Shown piece by piece: positions 6,029-14,800 of a stretch of 47,476 nt of DNA. A model generated the notes under the pieces. The model was not told where the DNA came from. It saw nothing but the letters and a program-made list of their open reading frames with translations, and did not search any database. Made by a program: the position numbers and the translations under genes. This DNA comes from Streptomyces sp. CoH27. GTDB lineage: Bacteria > Actinomycetota > Actinomycetes > Streptomycetales > Streptomycetaceae. Where the stretch lies: assembly GCF_020181035.1 (NCBI RefSeq), contig NZ_JAIQYY010000012.1:42011-89486 (forward strand), read 5' to 3'. Each line of letters begins with the position of its first letter. The first letter of the stretch is position 1.

Positions 6029-8224
6029 TCAGTCGTCCCCGTCGCCTTCCTTGATGTCCTGACCTGCACAGATGGCCAGAACGTCAGCCCCGTAGCTGCG
6101 CAGCTTGCGGTTGAGGACGCCGGAGATGCGGGAGAGTTCGGCGGAGTTCTCCGGCCGGGCCTCGGCGATGGCCATGAGGGTTCGGTCGGTGAAGACGCAG
6201 AAGTCCGGCTGTCCGCTGCGCTCGGCCTGGACGGCCCGCCACTCGCGGAGGCGTTCGTAGAGCCCTTCGTCCATGTCCGAGGGGCAGTCCTCGCAGCGCA
6301 TCAGCTTCATCTCGCCCGCCTCGGTGAGCGTTCGTCCGCAGACCCGGCAGCGGGCGGGGGTGCGCTGGGCGCGTCGCGGTACGGCGGCGGTGTCGCGGCT
6401 GGTGCCCCGTTCGACGCCCGCCGCGGCGCCGGTGCCGGTGTGGCCGGCCGTGGCGGTGGTGCCGTGCCGTAGGCCGTCGAGGAAGCGGCTGGGCCGGCGG
6501 TTGGGGCGTCCGCCGGGTGAGCGGGACAGGGCCCAGGAAACATGGAGGCGTTCCCGCGCACGGGTGACGCCGACGTAGAGGAGCCGGCGTTCCTCCTCGA
6601 TCTGCTCGTCGGTCTTGGCGTAGGTGATGGGCAGCATGCCCTCGGCGACACCGACCAGGAAGACAACGTCCCACTCCAGGCCCTTGGCCGCGTGCAGGGA
6701 GGCGAGGGTGACGCCCTGGACCGTGGGGGCGTGCTGGGCGCCCGCCCGCTCGTCCAGTTCCGCGACGAAGTCGGCGAGGGTCGCCTTCGGGCTGGCGGCG
6801 GCGAGGTCGTGCGCGAGGTTGACCAGGGCGGCCAGGGACTCCCAGCGCTCTCTGACGGCGCCGGAGCCGGCCGGGGGCTCGCTGGTCCAGCCCTCCCCGG
6901 AGAGGACGGCACGCACCTGGGAGGGCAGGTCGACGGCGTCGTCCAGCAGCGAGTCGTTGCCGCCGAAGCGGGCCGCGCCGCGCAGGGCGAGGCCGGCCTT
7001 GCGGACCTCGGGCCGGTCGAAGAAGCGCTCGGCGCCGCGCAGCTGGTAGGGGACGCCGGCGTCGGCGAGGGCCTGTTCATAGGTTTCGGACTGGGCGTTC
7101 GTACGAAACAGGACGGCGATCTCGGCGGCGGGGACGCCCGCGTCGATCAGTTCGCGGATGCGGCGGGCGGCGCCTTCGGCCTCGGCGGGTTCGTCGGTGT
7201 ACTCGGTGTGGACGGGCTCGGGGCCGGGGGGGCGCTGGGAGACGAGTTCCAGCCGGTGGTCGGCGGCTCGGCCGCGGGCCTGGGCGAGCAGGCCGTTGGC
7301 GAGGCGGACCACCTGGGGGGTGGAGCGGTAGTCCCGGACCAGTTTCACGACGGTGGCGCCCGGGTGCCTGGCCCGGAAGTCGAGGAGGTGGTCGGGGGTT
7401 GCTCCCGTGAACGAGTAGATGGTCTGGCTGGCGTCGCCGACGACGCACAGGTTGTCGCGGTCGCCGAGCCACAGCTCCAGCAGGCGCTGCTGCAGTGGGC
7501 TGACGTCCTGGTACTCGTCCACGACGAAGTGCTGGTACTGCGCGCGGACCTGTTCGGCGATGTCGTGCCGGTCCTGGAGGATGGCGACGGTCAGCAGCAG
7601 GACGTCCTCGAAGTCGATCACCGCGCGGTCGCGTTTGAGGTCTTCGTAGGCCGCGTAGAGGTGTGCGATCTCGGCGGGGTCGCGGGGGGCCTCGCGGTCG
7701 GCCTTCGCAGCTGCGTAGGGGTAGTCGGCGGGGACGGTCTGGGTGACCTTGGACCATTCGATTTCCGCGGTCACATCGCGCAGCTCGCCGCGGTCGAGCC
7801 GGGTGCCGCAGGCGGCGGCCGCGTCGGCGACGAGTTGGAGCTTGCGGTCGATGAGCCGGGGCATGCCACCACCGATCGCTTTCGGCCAGAAGTACTGGAG
7901 CTGGCGCAGGGCGGCGGAGTGGAAGGTGCGGGCCTGGACGCCGTGGGCGCCGAGCTGGCGCAGCCGGCCGCGCATCTCTCCGGCGGCGCGGTTGGTGAAG
8001 GTGACGGCGAGCACGCTGGAGGGCTGCAGGATCCCGGCGCGCACCCCGTAGGCGATACGGTGCGTGATCGCCCGGGTCTTGCCCGTGCCCGCCCCGGCCA
8101 GGACGCACACCGGGCCGTGCAGGGCGGTCGCCACCGCGCGCTGCTCGGGGTCGAGCCCTTCGAGCACCGCGTCGGCCGAGTCCGGTGCCTGCGGGAAGAG
8201 GGTGGAGTGCGTTGCTGCTGTCAC
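6029..8224 (-). CDS. uvrD2: UvrD2-type superfamily 1 DNA helicase with HRDC domain
   Basis: A 731-residue SF1A helicase. Walker A VLAGAGTGKT is at residues 41-50, a Walker B-type VDEYQDVSPLQQR is near 240, QTIYSFTGA motif III follows, and VTRARERLHVSWA motif VI lies near 565. The C-terminal part has a four-cysteine zinc-type segment (CRVCGRTL...MRCEDC) and an HRDC domain (AIAEARPENSAELSRISGV). This layout matches mycobacterial UvrD2, which acts in DNA repair or replication and is essential in mycobacteria. GTG 8224 is chosen because the helicase fold starts right after it; no strong ribosome site is visible. It is divergent from mycoredoxin. Confidence 0.93.
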   Translation of the reverse strand: MTAATHSTLFPQAPDSADAVLEGLDPEQRAVATALHGPVCVLAGAGTGKTRAITHRIAYGVRAGILQPSSVLAVTFTNRAAGEMRGRLRQLGAHGVQARTFHSAALRQLQYFWPKAIGGGMPRLIDRKLQLVADAAAACGTRLDRGELRDVTAEIEWSKVTQTVPADYPYAAAKADREAPRDPAEIAHLYAAYEDLKRDRAVIDFEDVLLLTVAILQDRHDIAEQVRAQYQHFVVDEYQDVSPLQQRLLELWLGDRDNLCVVGDASQTIYSFTGATPDHLLDFRARHPGATVVKLVRDYRSTPQVVRLANGLLAQARGRAADHRLELVSQRPPGPEPVHTEYTDEPAEAEGAARRIRELIDAGVPAAEIAVLFRTNAQSETYEQALADAGVPYQLRGAERFFDRPEVRKAGLALRGAARFGGNDSLLDDAVDLPSQVRAVLSGEGWTSEPPAGSGAVRERWESLAALVNLAHDLAAASPKATLADFVAELDERAGAQHAPTVQGVTLASLHAAKGLEWDVVFLVGVAEGMLPITYAKTDEQIEEERRLLYVGVTRARERLHVSWALSRSPGGRPNRRPSRFLDGLRHGTTATAGHTGTGAAAGVERGTSRDTAAVPRRAQRTPARCRVCGRTLTEAGEMKLMRCEDCPSDMDEGLYERLREWRAVQAERSGQPDFCVFTDRTLMAIAEARPENSAELSRISGVLNRKLRSYGADVLAICAGQDIKEGDGDD

Positions 8225-8262
8225 ACCGCAATGCTGCCAGGTCGTCCGGGACTGCCGTGGCG

Positions 8263-8328
8263 GTTGTCCACAGGCGGGCGGGCTTTGTCGTACTAATGCG
8301 GCAGGTGTCACAGCAGCCTGTGGACAAC
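8263..8328. promoter_or_regulatory. Inverted pair of DnaA boxes between uvrD2 and mrx1
   Basis: GTTGTCCACAGGC (8263-8275) and its exact reverse complement GCCTGTGGACAAC (8316-8328) form a 13-bp inverted repeat separated by 40 nt. Each arm contains TTGTCCACA, the Streptomyces DnaA-box consensus. The pair brackets the likely promoter area between the two divergent genes (TACTAAT at 8291). Confidence 0.7.
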
Positions 8329-8428
8329 GGGGTGACAGGGCGCATACCCCCGGTGGGAATGGCGGGCCCGTCGCGTACGTTCTCTCCCCGGACGACCTTT
8401 TCCGAGCTGCCTGAGGAGCGCGAGAGAC

Positions 8429-8671
8429 ATGCAGGGCACTGTGACGATGTACAGCACGACTTGGTGCGGCTACTGCCAGCGGCTGAAGAAGCAGCTGGAG
8501 CGGGAGGGCATCGCCTACACCGAGATCAACATCGAGCAGGACCCGGAGTCCGCCGCGTTCGTGGAGAAGGCGAACGGCGGAAACCAGACGGTCCCGACCG
8601 TGCTCTTCGCGGACGGCAGCACGCTGACGAACCCGTCGCTGGCTCAGGTGAAGCAGAAGCTGGCCGCGTAA
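8429..8671 (+). CDS. mrx1: Mycoredoxin (Mrx1-type glutaredoxin-like protein)
   Basis: An 80-residue thioredoxin-fold protein with the catalytic WCGYC motif near residue 12, the cis-proline TVPTVLFADGS and the C-terminal STLTNPSLAQV. CGYC together with NGGNQTVPT is typical of mycoredoxin-1, which uses mycothiol to reduce mixed disulfides in actinobacteria. The ATG at 8429 has GAGGAG 10 nt upstream. Placement next to uvrD2, wblC and nudC matches mycobacteria. WhiB7/WblC responses are linked to mycothiol redox balance, so coregulation is plausible but not shown. Confidence 0.92.
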   Translation: MQGTVTMYSTTWCGYCQRLKKQLEREGIAYTEINIEQDPESAAFVEKANGGNQTVPTVLFADGSTLTNPSLAQVKQKLAA

Positions 8672-8686
8672 GGTCCGCGCTGCCGG

Positions 8687-8726
8687 ACGGCGGTTCCCGA
8701 GCCCCCTGGGGTTCAGGAACCGCCGT
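8687..8726. terminator. Bidirectional terminator between mrx1 and methyltransferase
   Basis: ACGGCGGTTCC (8687-8697) and GGAACCGCCGT (8716-8726) form an 11-bp perfect stem with an 18-nt loop, followed by TTCGCGTCTT on the plus strand. One arm is coding: it encodes the last residues (NGGS) of the convergent methyltransferase. Confidence 0.72.
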
Positions 8727-9327
8727 TTCGCGTCTTGTCCCACACGAGGACGTACCGCCACAGCAGCCTGCGCCGGAAGCGGCAGCCCGGCAGCAGACGG
8801 CGGGCGGCCGCGCGGGCCTCGCCCCAGTGCATGGCGGAGTCCTCCGCCGGCATGCCGGCGGGGCCGCGTTTGCCGCCGTGCGCGCGGGCGTACAGAAGGC
8901 TCACCGGCAGTCCGCAGCCGCTGATCACCCAGTCCAGCGGTGTGTGGTTGTACGCCATCCCGACGACGACCAGTCGGCCGCCGGGCGCGACCAGCCGGGT
9001 CAGGCCGCCGATCGCGTCCTCGAAGCGGGCGTGGTGCACGACAGCGACGGCGCTGACGAAGTCGTAGCCGTCCGTGGGGAGCGAGGCGCCGTCGAGGTAG
9101 TCGGCCTCGACGAAGGTGACGTTCCCCGGCTGCCGGGCGCGGGCCTGCCGGATCATCTCAGGCGAACGGTCCACGCCCGTGACCGTCCGCACGCGGGCGG
9201 CGAGCTTGCGGGCCAGGAGGCCGTCGCCGCAGCCGACGTCCAGGGCCGTGCGGCAGCCGTCGGGTACGGCCGCCAGCACCGCCCGGTGGTAGTGGACGTT
9301 GTGGTTCCAGTACGGGTCGCCGGTCAT
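8713..9327 (-). CDS. Class I SAM-dependent methyltransferase
   Basis: A 204-residue protein with the SAM-binding motif LDVGCGDGLLARKLA near residue 30, the acidic end of strand 2 (VTGVDRS), a motif II-like FVEADY and post-motif VAPGGRLVVVG. The fold is that of small-molecule class I methyltransferases (Methyltransf_11/25 type); substrate unknown. The start ATG 9327 lies 12 nt after the nudC stop, so the two are probably cotranscribed. Family certain, function not assigned. Confidence 0.85.
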   Translation of the reverse strand: MTGDPYWNHNVHYHRAVLAAVPDGCRTALDVGCGDGLLARKLAARVRTVTGVDRSPEMIRQARARQPGNVTFVEADYLDGASLPTDGYDFVSAVAVVHHARFEDAIGGLTRLVAPGGRLVVVGMAYNHTPLDWVISGCGLPVSLLYARAHGGKRGPAGMPAEDSAMHWGEARAAARRLLPGCRFRRRLLWRYVLVWDKTRNGGS

Positions 9328-9338
9328 CGGGGGTGTCT

Positions 9339-10283
9339 TCAGACGAAGCTTCGTGTCGGCAGCGGCTTGCCGTACCACATCTCGATCAGGCGGGCCGCGA
9401 TGGAGATGCCGTAGGGCGGCATCACCTCGCCGGATTCGAAGGCGTCGTGCAGTTCCTCGCGGGAGAACCAGCGGGCCTCGTGGATCTCGTCGCCGTCGAC
9501 ATCGATCTCGGTGGACGTGGCACGCGCCATGAAGCCGAGCATCAGGCTGGACGGGAAGGGCCAGGGCTGGCTGGCCACGTACTCCACCGAGCCGATGGTG
9601 ACACCGACCTCCTCGGACACCTCGCGGCGCACCGCCTGCTCGATGGACTCGCCGGGCTCGACGAAACCGGCGAGCGTGGAGAAGCGTCCCTCGGGCCAGT
9701 GCACCTGGCGGCCGAGCAGGATGCGGTCGTCCGCGTCGGTGACGGCCATGATCACGGCCGGGTCGGTGCGCGGGTAGTGCTCGGCACCGCAGGCCGGGCA
9801 GCGGCGGATGTGGCCGGCGGCGGCGATGACCGTGCGCTCGCCGCAGCGGGAGCAGAAGCGGTGGGTGCGCTGCCAGTTCTCCAGGCCGACCGCGTGCACC
9901 ATGAGCCCGGCGTCGCGCGGCGACAGCAGCAGGCCCGCCTCCCGCAGGCCGGCGGGGCGCGCGGACTGGTCGATGCGGCCGGGCAGCGCGTCCTTCTGCA
10001 GCGCGAAGTAGCTGACGCCGTCCTCGTCTATGCCGAGGAAGTAGCGGTGCGCCTCGGTGAGCGGGGCCTCGAAGGAGGGCGTCATGACGAGTTCGGTACG
10101 GCCGTCCGGGGTCTCGTCGATGAGCACCTGGCCGCCGGAGACGACGAAGCAGCGGGTCGTGGGGTGGCTCCATGCCGCCGCGAGCCAGGCTTCGTCGAGC
10201 CGGTGGTGGGCGGCGCGGTCGATGCCGCTCGGGGCGGTCAGTGAGATGGGACGGTCGGCTGTGTCGTCGGTCCAGGTGGTCAC
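9339..10283 (-). CDS. nudC: NAD(+)/NADH pyrophosphatase NudC
   Basis: A 314-residue Nudix hydrolase. The central zinc ribbon (FCSRCGERT...RCPACGAEHYPR) lies around residues 130-155. The Nudix box follows near 195, with GFVEPGESIEQAVRREVSEE and the NudC-specific SQPWPFPSSLMLGF downstream. NudC hydrolyses NAD(H) and can remove NAD caps from RNA. GTG 10283 was chosen because GGAAG lies 7 nt upstream and family members begin with a similar TTWTDDTADRPISL stretch. The preceding 150 nt contain short GGCGGTTCG-like repeats and no gene. Confidence 0.93.
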   Translation of the reverse strand: MTTWTDDTADRPISLTAPSGIDRAAHHRLDEAWLAAAWSHPTTRCFVVSGGQVLIDETPDGRTELVMTPSFEAPLTEAHRYFLGIDEDGVSYFALQKDALPGRIDQSARPAGLREAGLLLSPRDAGLMVHAVGLENWQRTHRFCSRCGERTVIAAAGHIRRCPACGAEHYPRTDPAVIMAVTDADDRILLGRQVHWPEGRFSTLAGFVEPGESIEQAVRREVSEEVGVTIGSVEYVASQPWPFPSSLMLGFMARATSTEIDVDGDEIHEARWFSREELHDAFESGEVMPPYGISIAARLIEMWYGKPLPTRSFV

Positions 10284-10436
10284 GGGTGCTTCCAACTCCC
10301 CCAGTGCAGCGGTTCGTTCGGCGGGCGGTTCGGCGGGGCGTTCGGCGTGGGGCACCGGGCCGGATGGGGCGGGCGGGCGGGGCGGTTCCTCCAGTGTGCC
10401 CCGGGCGCGGTGCCCTCCCGTGCGGCGCCGGTCCGG

Positions 10437-11840
10437 TCAGGGCGTGGGACGCCAGTTCTCGGCCAGGTCACCCCACAGATAGGCGCTGGTCTCGACGCCC
10501 TTGAGGAGGAGATCCAGTTCGACCTTCTCGTCGGGGGCGTGCCAGCCGTCGGAGGGGACGGAGATGCCCAGGAAGAGCACGGGGGCTCCGAGGACTTCCT
10601 GGAGGTCGGCGGCGGGCCCGGAGCCGCCTTCGCGCGTGTAGCGGACCGGTGCCTCGAAGGCGCGGCCCATGGCGCGGGCCACGGACTGCAGGGCGGGGTG
10701 GTCGAGCGGGGTCAGGCACGGGCGCGTGGCCGGGCCGAAGTCGATCTCGCAGCGGATCCCGGCCGGCACCTGTTCGGCGGCCCAGGCGCGCACGGCCTTC
10801 TCGATGTGCTCGGGCTCCTGGCCGGCGACCAGCCGGAACGACAGCTTCACCAGGGCCGAGGACGGGATGATCGTCTTGCTGCCGGGGCCCTGGTAGCCAC
10901 CGCCGATGCCGTTGACCTCGGCGGTCGGGCGGGCCCAGATCCGCTCCAGGGTGGTGTGCCCGGCCTCGCCGTGGGCGGCGCGGGACTTGGCCGTGTGCAG
11001 CCAGCTTTCCTCGTCGAAGGGCAGTTCGGCGAACAGCTCGCGTTCGCGGTCGGTCAGCTCGACGACGCCGTCGTAGAAGCCGGGGATCGCCACGCGCGCG
11101 TGCTCGTCGTGCAGGGCGGCGACCAGGCGGGCGATCGCGGTGGCCGGGTTGGGCACCGCGCCGCCGAAGGAGCCGGAGTGGATGTCCTGGTCGGGGCCGT
11201 ACAGGCGGATCTCGCACTCGGCGAGGCCGCGCATGCCCGTGCACACGGTCGGGGTGTCCTCGGACCACATGCCGGTGTCGGAGACGATCACGGCGTCGGC
11301 GGCGAGCCGCTCGACGTGCTCCTCGACCAGGGCCCGGAAGTGCGGGGAGCCGGACTCCTCCTCGCCCTCGATGAGCAGCTTCAGGCTGACGGCGGGGGCG
11401 GTGCGGCCGGTGGCGGCGAGGTGGGCGCGGACGCCGAGTGTGTGGAAGAACACCTGGCCCTTGTCGTCGGCCGCCCCGCGCGCGTAGAGCCGGTTTTCGC
11501 GGACGACGGGCTCGAAGGGGTCGCTGTTCCAGCCGTCCTCGCGGGCGGCGGGCTGCACGTCGTGGTGGCCGTAGACGAGGACGGTGGGGGCCTCGGGGTC
11601 GCCGGAGGGCCACTCGGCGAAGACGGCGGGGGCGCCGGGGGTCTGCCAGACCTCGACCGTGGGGAAGCCGGTCTCCTTGAGCTTGGCGGCGAGCCAGTCC
11701 GCGCTGCGCCGTACGTCGGCCGCGTGGGCGGGCAGGGCCGACACGGAGGGGATGCGCAGCCATGCGGCGAGGTCGTCGAGGAAGGCCGTGCGGTGCTGCG
11801 CGATGTACGTGCGGACGGCGCTGTCCGGGGTCTGGCTCAT
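10437..11840 (-). CDS. M20-family metallopeptidase (dipeptidase)
   Basis: A 467-residue protein. The M20 metal site is visible as VLVYGHHDVQP (first ligand) near residue 85, YARGAADDKGQ (bridging Asp) near 117 and the catalytic EGEEESGSP near 153. The dimerisation domain shows GIGGGYQGPGSKTIIP, and the last ligand region is WHAPDEK near 440. This is the CNDP/DapE-like dipeptidase branch acting on short peptides. It starts at ATG 11840, though a GTG two codons upstream is possible. It follows adnB by 53 nt on the same strand. Specific substrate unknown. Confidence 0.92.
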   Translation of the reverse strand: MSQTPDSAVRTYIAQHRTAFLDDLAAWLRIPSVSALPAHAADVRRSADWLAAKLKETGFPTVEVWQTPGAPAVFAEWPSGDPEAPTVLVYGHHDVQPAAREDGWNSDPFEPVVRENRLYARGAADDKGQVFFHTLGVRAHLAATGRTAPAVSLKLLIEGEEESGSPHFRALVEEHVERLAADAVIVSDTGMWSEDTPTVCTGMRGLAECEIRLYGPDQDIHSGSFGGAVPNPATAIARLVAALHDEHARVAIPGFYDGVVELTDRERELFAELPFDEESWLHTAKSRAAHGEAGHTTLERIWARPTAEVNGIGGGYQGPGSKTIIPSSALVKLSFRLVAGQEPEHIEKAVRAWAAEQVPAGIRCEIDFGPATRPCLTPLDHPALQSVARAMGRAFEAPVRYTREGGSGPAADLQEVLGAPVLFLGISVPSDGWHAPDEKVELDLLLKGVETSAYLWGDLAENWRPTP

Positions 11841-11893
11841 GCTCACGAGCCTATCGGCCCGCACCGACATCCTCGGCGGGCGGTTCGTCACAC

Positions 11894-14800
11894 TCAGGTC
11901 GCCTTGTGTGCCGTTCCGGCGTCTTGCGTGAGGAGCCGTTCCAGGGCGGCCCGGTCCGGCAGGTTCCGCGGCCGTACGATCTCGCCGCTGCGCACGTACA
12001 GGAAGGCGGCCGTGACCGACTCGGGGGGCACGCCCTGCTGCTCGGCCCAAGCCAGCCGGTACACGGCGAGCTGGAGCGGGTCGGCGGCGCGGACGCGGCT
12101 GGTCTTCCAGTCGACGATCTCGTACGTCGTCTCGTCGCCGCAGCCGTTTCTGTAGACCGCGTCGATCCGGCCGCGTACGACGCGCCCGGCGAGGGCGAGC
12201 TGGAAGGGGGCCTCGACCCGGTATGGGGTGCGCTGGGCGTACGGGCTGCGTTCGAAGGCCTCTTTCAGGGCTTCCAGGTCCGCCTCGTCGGCGATCTCGG
12301 CGTCGCTGCCGGGCAGCTCGTCGGGTTCCAGCAGGGGCAGGGTCAGTTCCTCGAAGCGGGCCTCGACCCAGGCGTGGAAGCGCGTGCCCCGGCGCGCGGC
12401 CGGTTGCGGGGGCCGCGGCATGGGGCGCGCGAGTTCCTGTGCGAGCCCGTCGGGGTCCTCGGCCAGCAGCATCAGCTGGGACGCGGTGAGTGTGGCGGGC
12501 AGGGGGACGTCCGTGACGGCCTGCCGGGCGCGCAGCAGCTCTCCGGTGAGCGCGTCCAGGTCGCGGTCCCAGGAGGCGATGGTGCGGGTCTCCTCCGGGG
12601 TGAGGTGCGTGTGCGGCGGCGGCTCGGCGGAGCCGGGGAGGTGCTGGGGGGCGGGCGCCTGGCGCGGCACCGTGGGCCGGACGGTGTCCCAGGTGTCCCG
12701 GCCGGCGGGGCCGGCCGGATCGTCCGCGGCAGGTGTGTCCGTGTCGTACGGGGGCTCCTGGTCCGGGAAGGCGTCCTCGGCGTACGGTCCCTGCACGTAC
12801 GACCCGTCCGCGTACGTCCCCTCCGCGTACGTCCCCTCTGCATACGGCCCCTCCGCGTACGGCGCGTCCTCGTCGTACGGGAAGCCCTCGGCGTACAGAT
12901 CGTCGTCGTACGGCTCTTCCGGCGGTGCCGGCCAGTCCGGGTCGTCGAAGGCGGCGGGGTCGTGGGCGGCCGGCGGGTGGCCGGGGTCCTGGGCGAGGGC
13001 GTCCAGGTGGGCGAGGACGGTCTCGGCGGCCGCGCGGCGGCGGGCCAGGGCGGCCTCGTCCAGCGGGAGCGGCCACGCCTGGTCGGCTCGCGCCGCGTGC
13101 AGGGCCGGGTTCTCCTCGTCCTCGGCGGGCTCGTCGGCCCACTGCTCGATCTCGCCGTACCCCGCGGCGCAGTGCTCGTACAGGGCCTGGAGAAAGCCGG
13201 ACGGGCCGCGCGGCCTCTTCTGGCTGGGTCCCCACCAGTGGCCGGAGCCGAGCAGGAGGGAGCGGGGGCGGGTGAAGGTGACGTAGCCGAGTCGGAGTTC
13301 CTCGGTGTGCTGGTGGTCCTTCATGGACTCGTGGAAGGCCTTCATGCCGCGCGCGTCCCAGCTCTCGACGTCGGGCAGGGTGTCGGTGTCGCCGCGCAGG
13401 GCGTGCGGCACCACCTTGGCCTGTGCCGTCCACTTCTCGCGGCCCTGGGCACTGGGGAACGTCCCCTCGACCAGTCCGGGGACGGCCACGACGTCCCACT
13501 CCAGGCCCTTGGACTTGTGGGCGGTGAGCACCTTGACGGTGTTCTCGCCGCCGGGCAGGGCGTTGTCGAGGCCCTTCTCGTACTGGGCGGCGGTGCGCAG
13601 GAAGCCGAGGAAAGCGAGCAGGGTGGCCTCGCCGTCGCCCGCCGCGAAGGAGGCGGCGATGTCCAGGAAGTTGGAGAGGGTCTCGCGGCGGCGGGCGGCC
13701 AGGGCGTGCGGCGACGCCGACAGCTCCACCTCCAGGCCGGTGACGGCGAGCACGCGGTGCAGGACGTCCATCAGCGGGTCGGACAGGGAGCGGCGCAGGT
13801 CGCGCAGTTCGGCGGCCAGGCGGGCGAAGCGCACGCGCGCGTCCGCGGAGAACGGCAGTCCGTCGTCGCCGCCCTCCTCGAAGTCGCCCTCCGCCGGCGT
13901 CTCCAGGAAGGTGTCGAGGGCGTCGGCGAGCGATATCACCTCGGCCGGGTCGATCCCCTCGACGGCGGCGGCGAGCCGGCGGTCCGGGTCGTCGGTGTCG
14001 CCCACGCGCGCGTGGGCGACCAGCAGCCGGGCGCGGCGGCCCAGCAGGGCGAGGTCGCGGGGGCCGATGCGCCAGCGCGGGCCGGTCAACAGGCGCACCA
14101 GGGAGGCGTTGGCACCGGGGTCCTGGAGCACCTCGCAGACGGCGACGAGGTCGGCGACCTCGGGCAGGTGCAGCAGTCCGGACAGGCCGACCACCTCGAC
14201 GGGGATGTCCCGGGCCACGAGGGCGCCCTGGATCTCGGCGAAGTCGGTCGCCGTACGGCACAGCACGGCGATCTCGCCGGGGGCCGTGCCGGTGTGCACG
14301 AGGTGGGCGATCGAGTCGGCGAGCCAGTCGATCTCCTCGGCGTGGGTGCGCAGCAGGGCGCAGCGGACGGTGCCGTCGCGCTCGGCGCCGGGTGCCGGGC
14401 GGAGGGCCTCCACGCCCGCGTGCATGGCGCGCAGGGGTTCGGCGAGGCCGTTGGCGAGGTCGAGGAGGCGGCCGCCGCTGCGACGGTTCTCGCTGAGCGC
14501 CTGCCGGGTGGCGGGGCGGCCGCCGGCCTGGGCGAAGTGCGCGGGGAAGTCGTCGAGGTTGGCGACGGAGGCGCCGCGCCAGCCGTAGATGGCCTGGCAG
14601 GGGTCGCCGACCGCGGTGACCGGGTGGCCGGTGCCGCCGCCGAACAGGCCTGCCAGCAGCACGCGTTGGGCCACGGAGGTGTCCTGGTACTCGTCCAGGA
14701 GCACCACGCGGAACTCCTCGCGCAGCAGGCGGCCGACCTCGGGCACGCGCGCGAGGCGGGCGGACAGGGCGATCTGGTCGCCGAAGTCGAGCAGGTCGCG

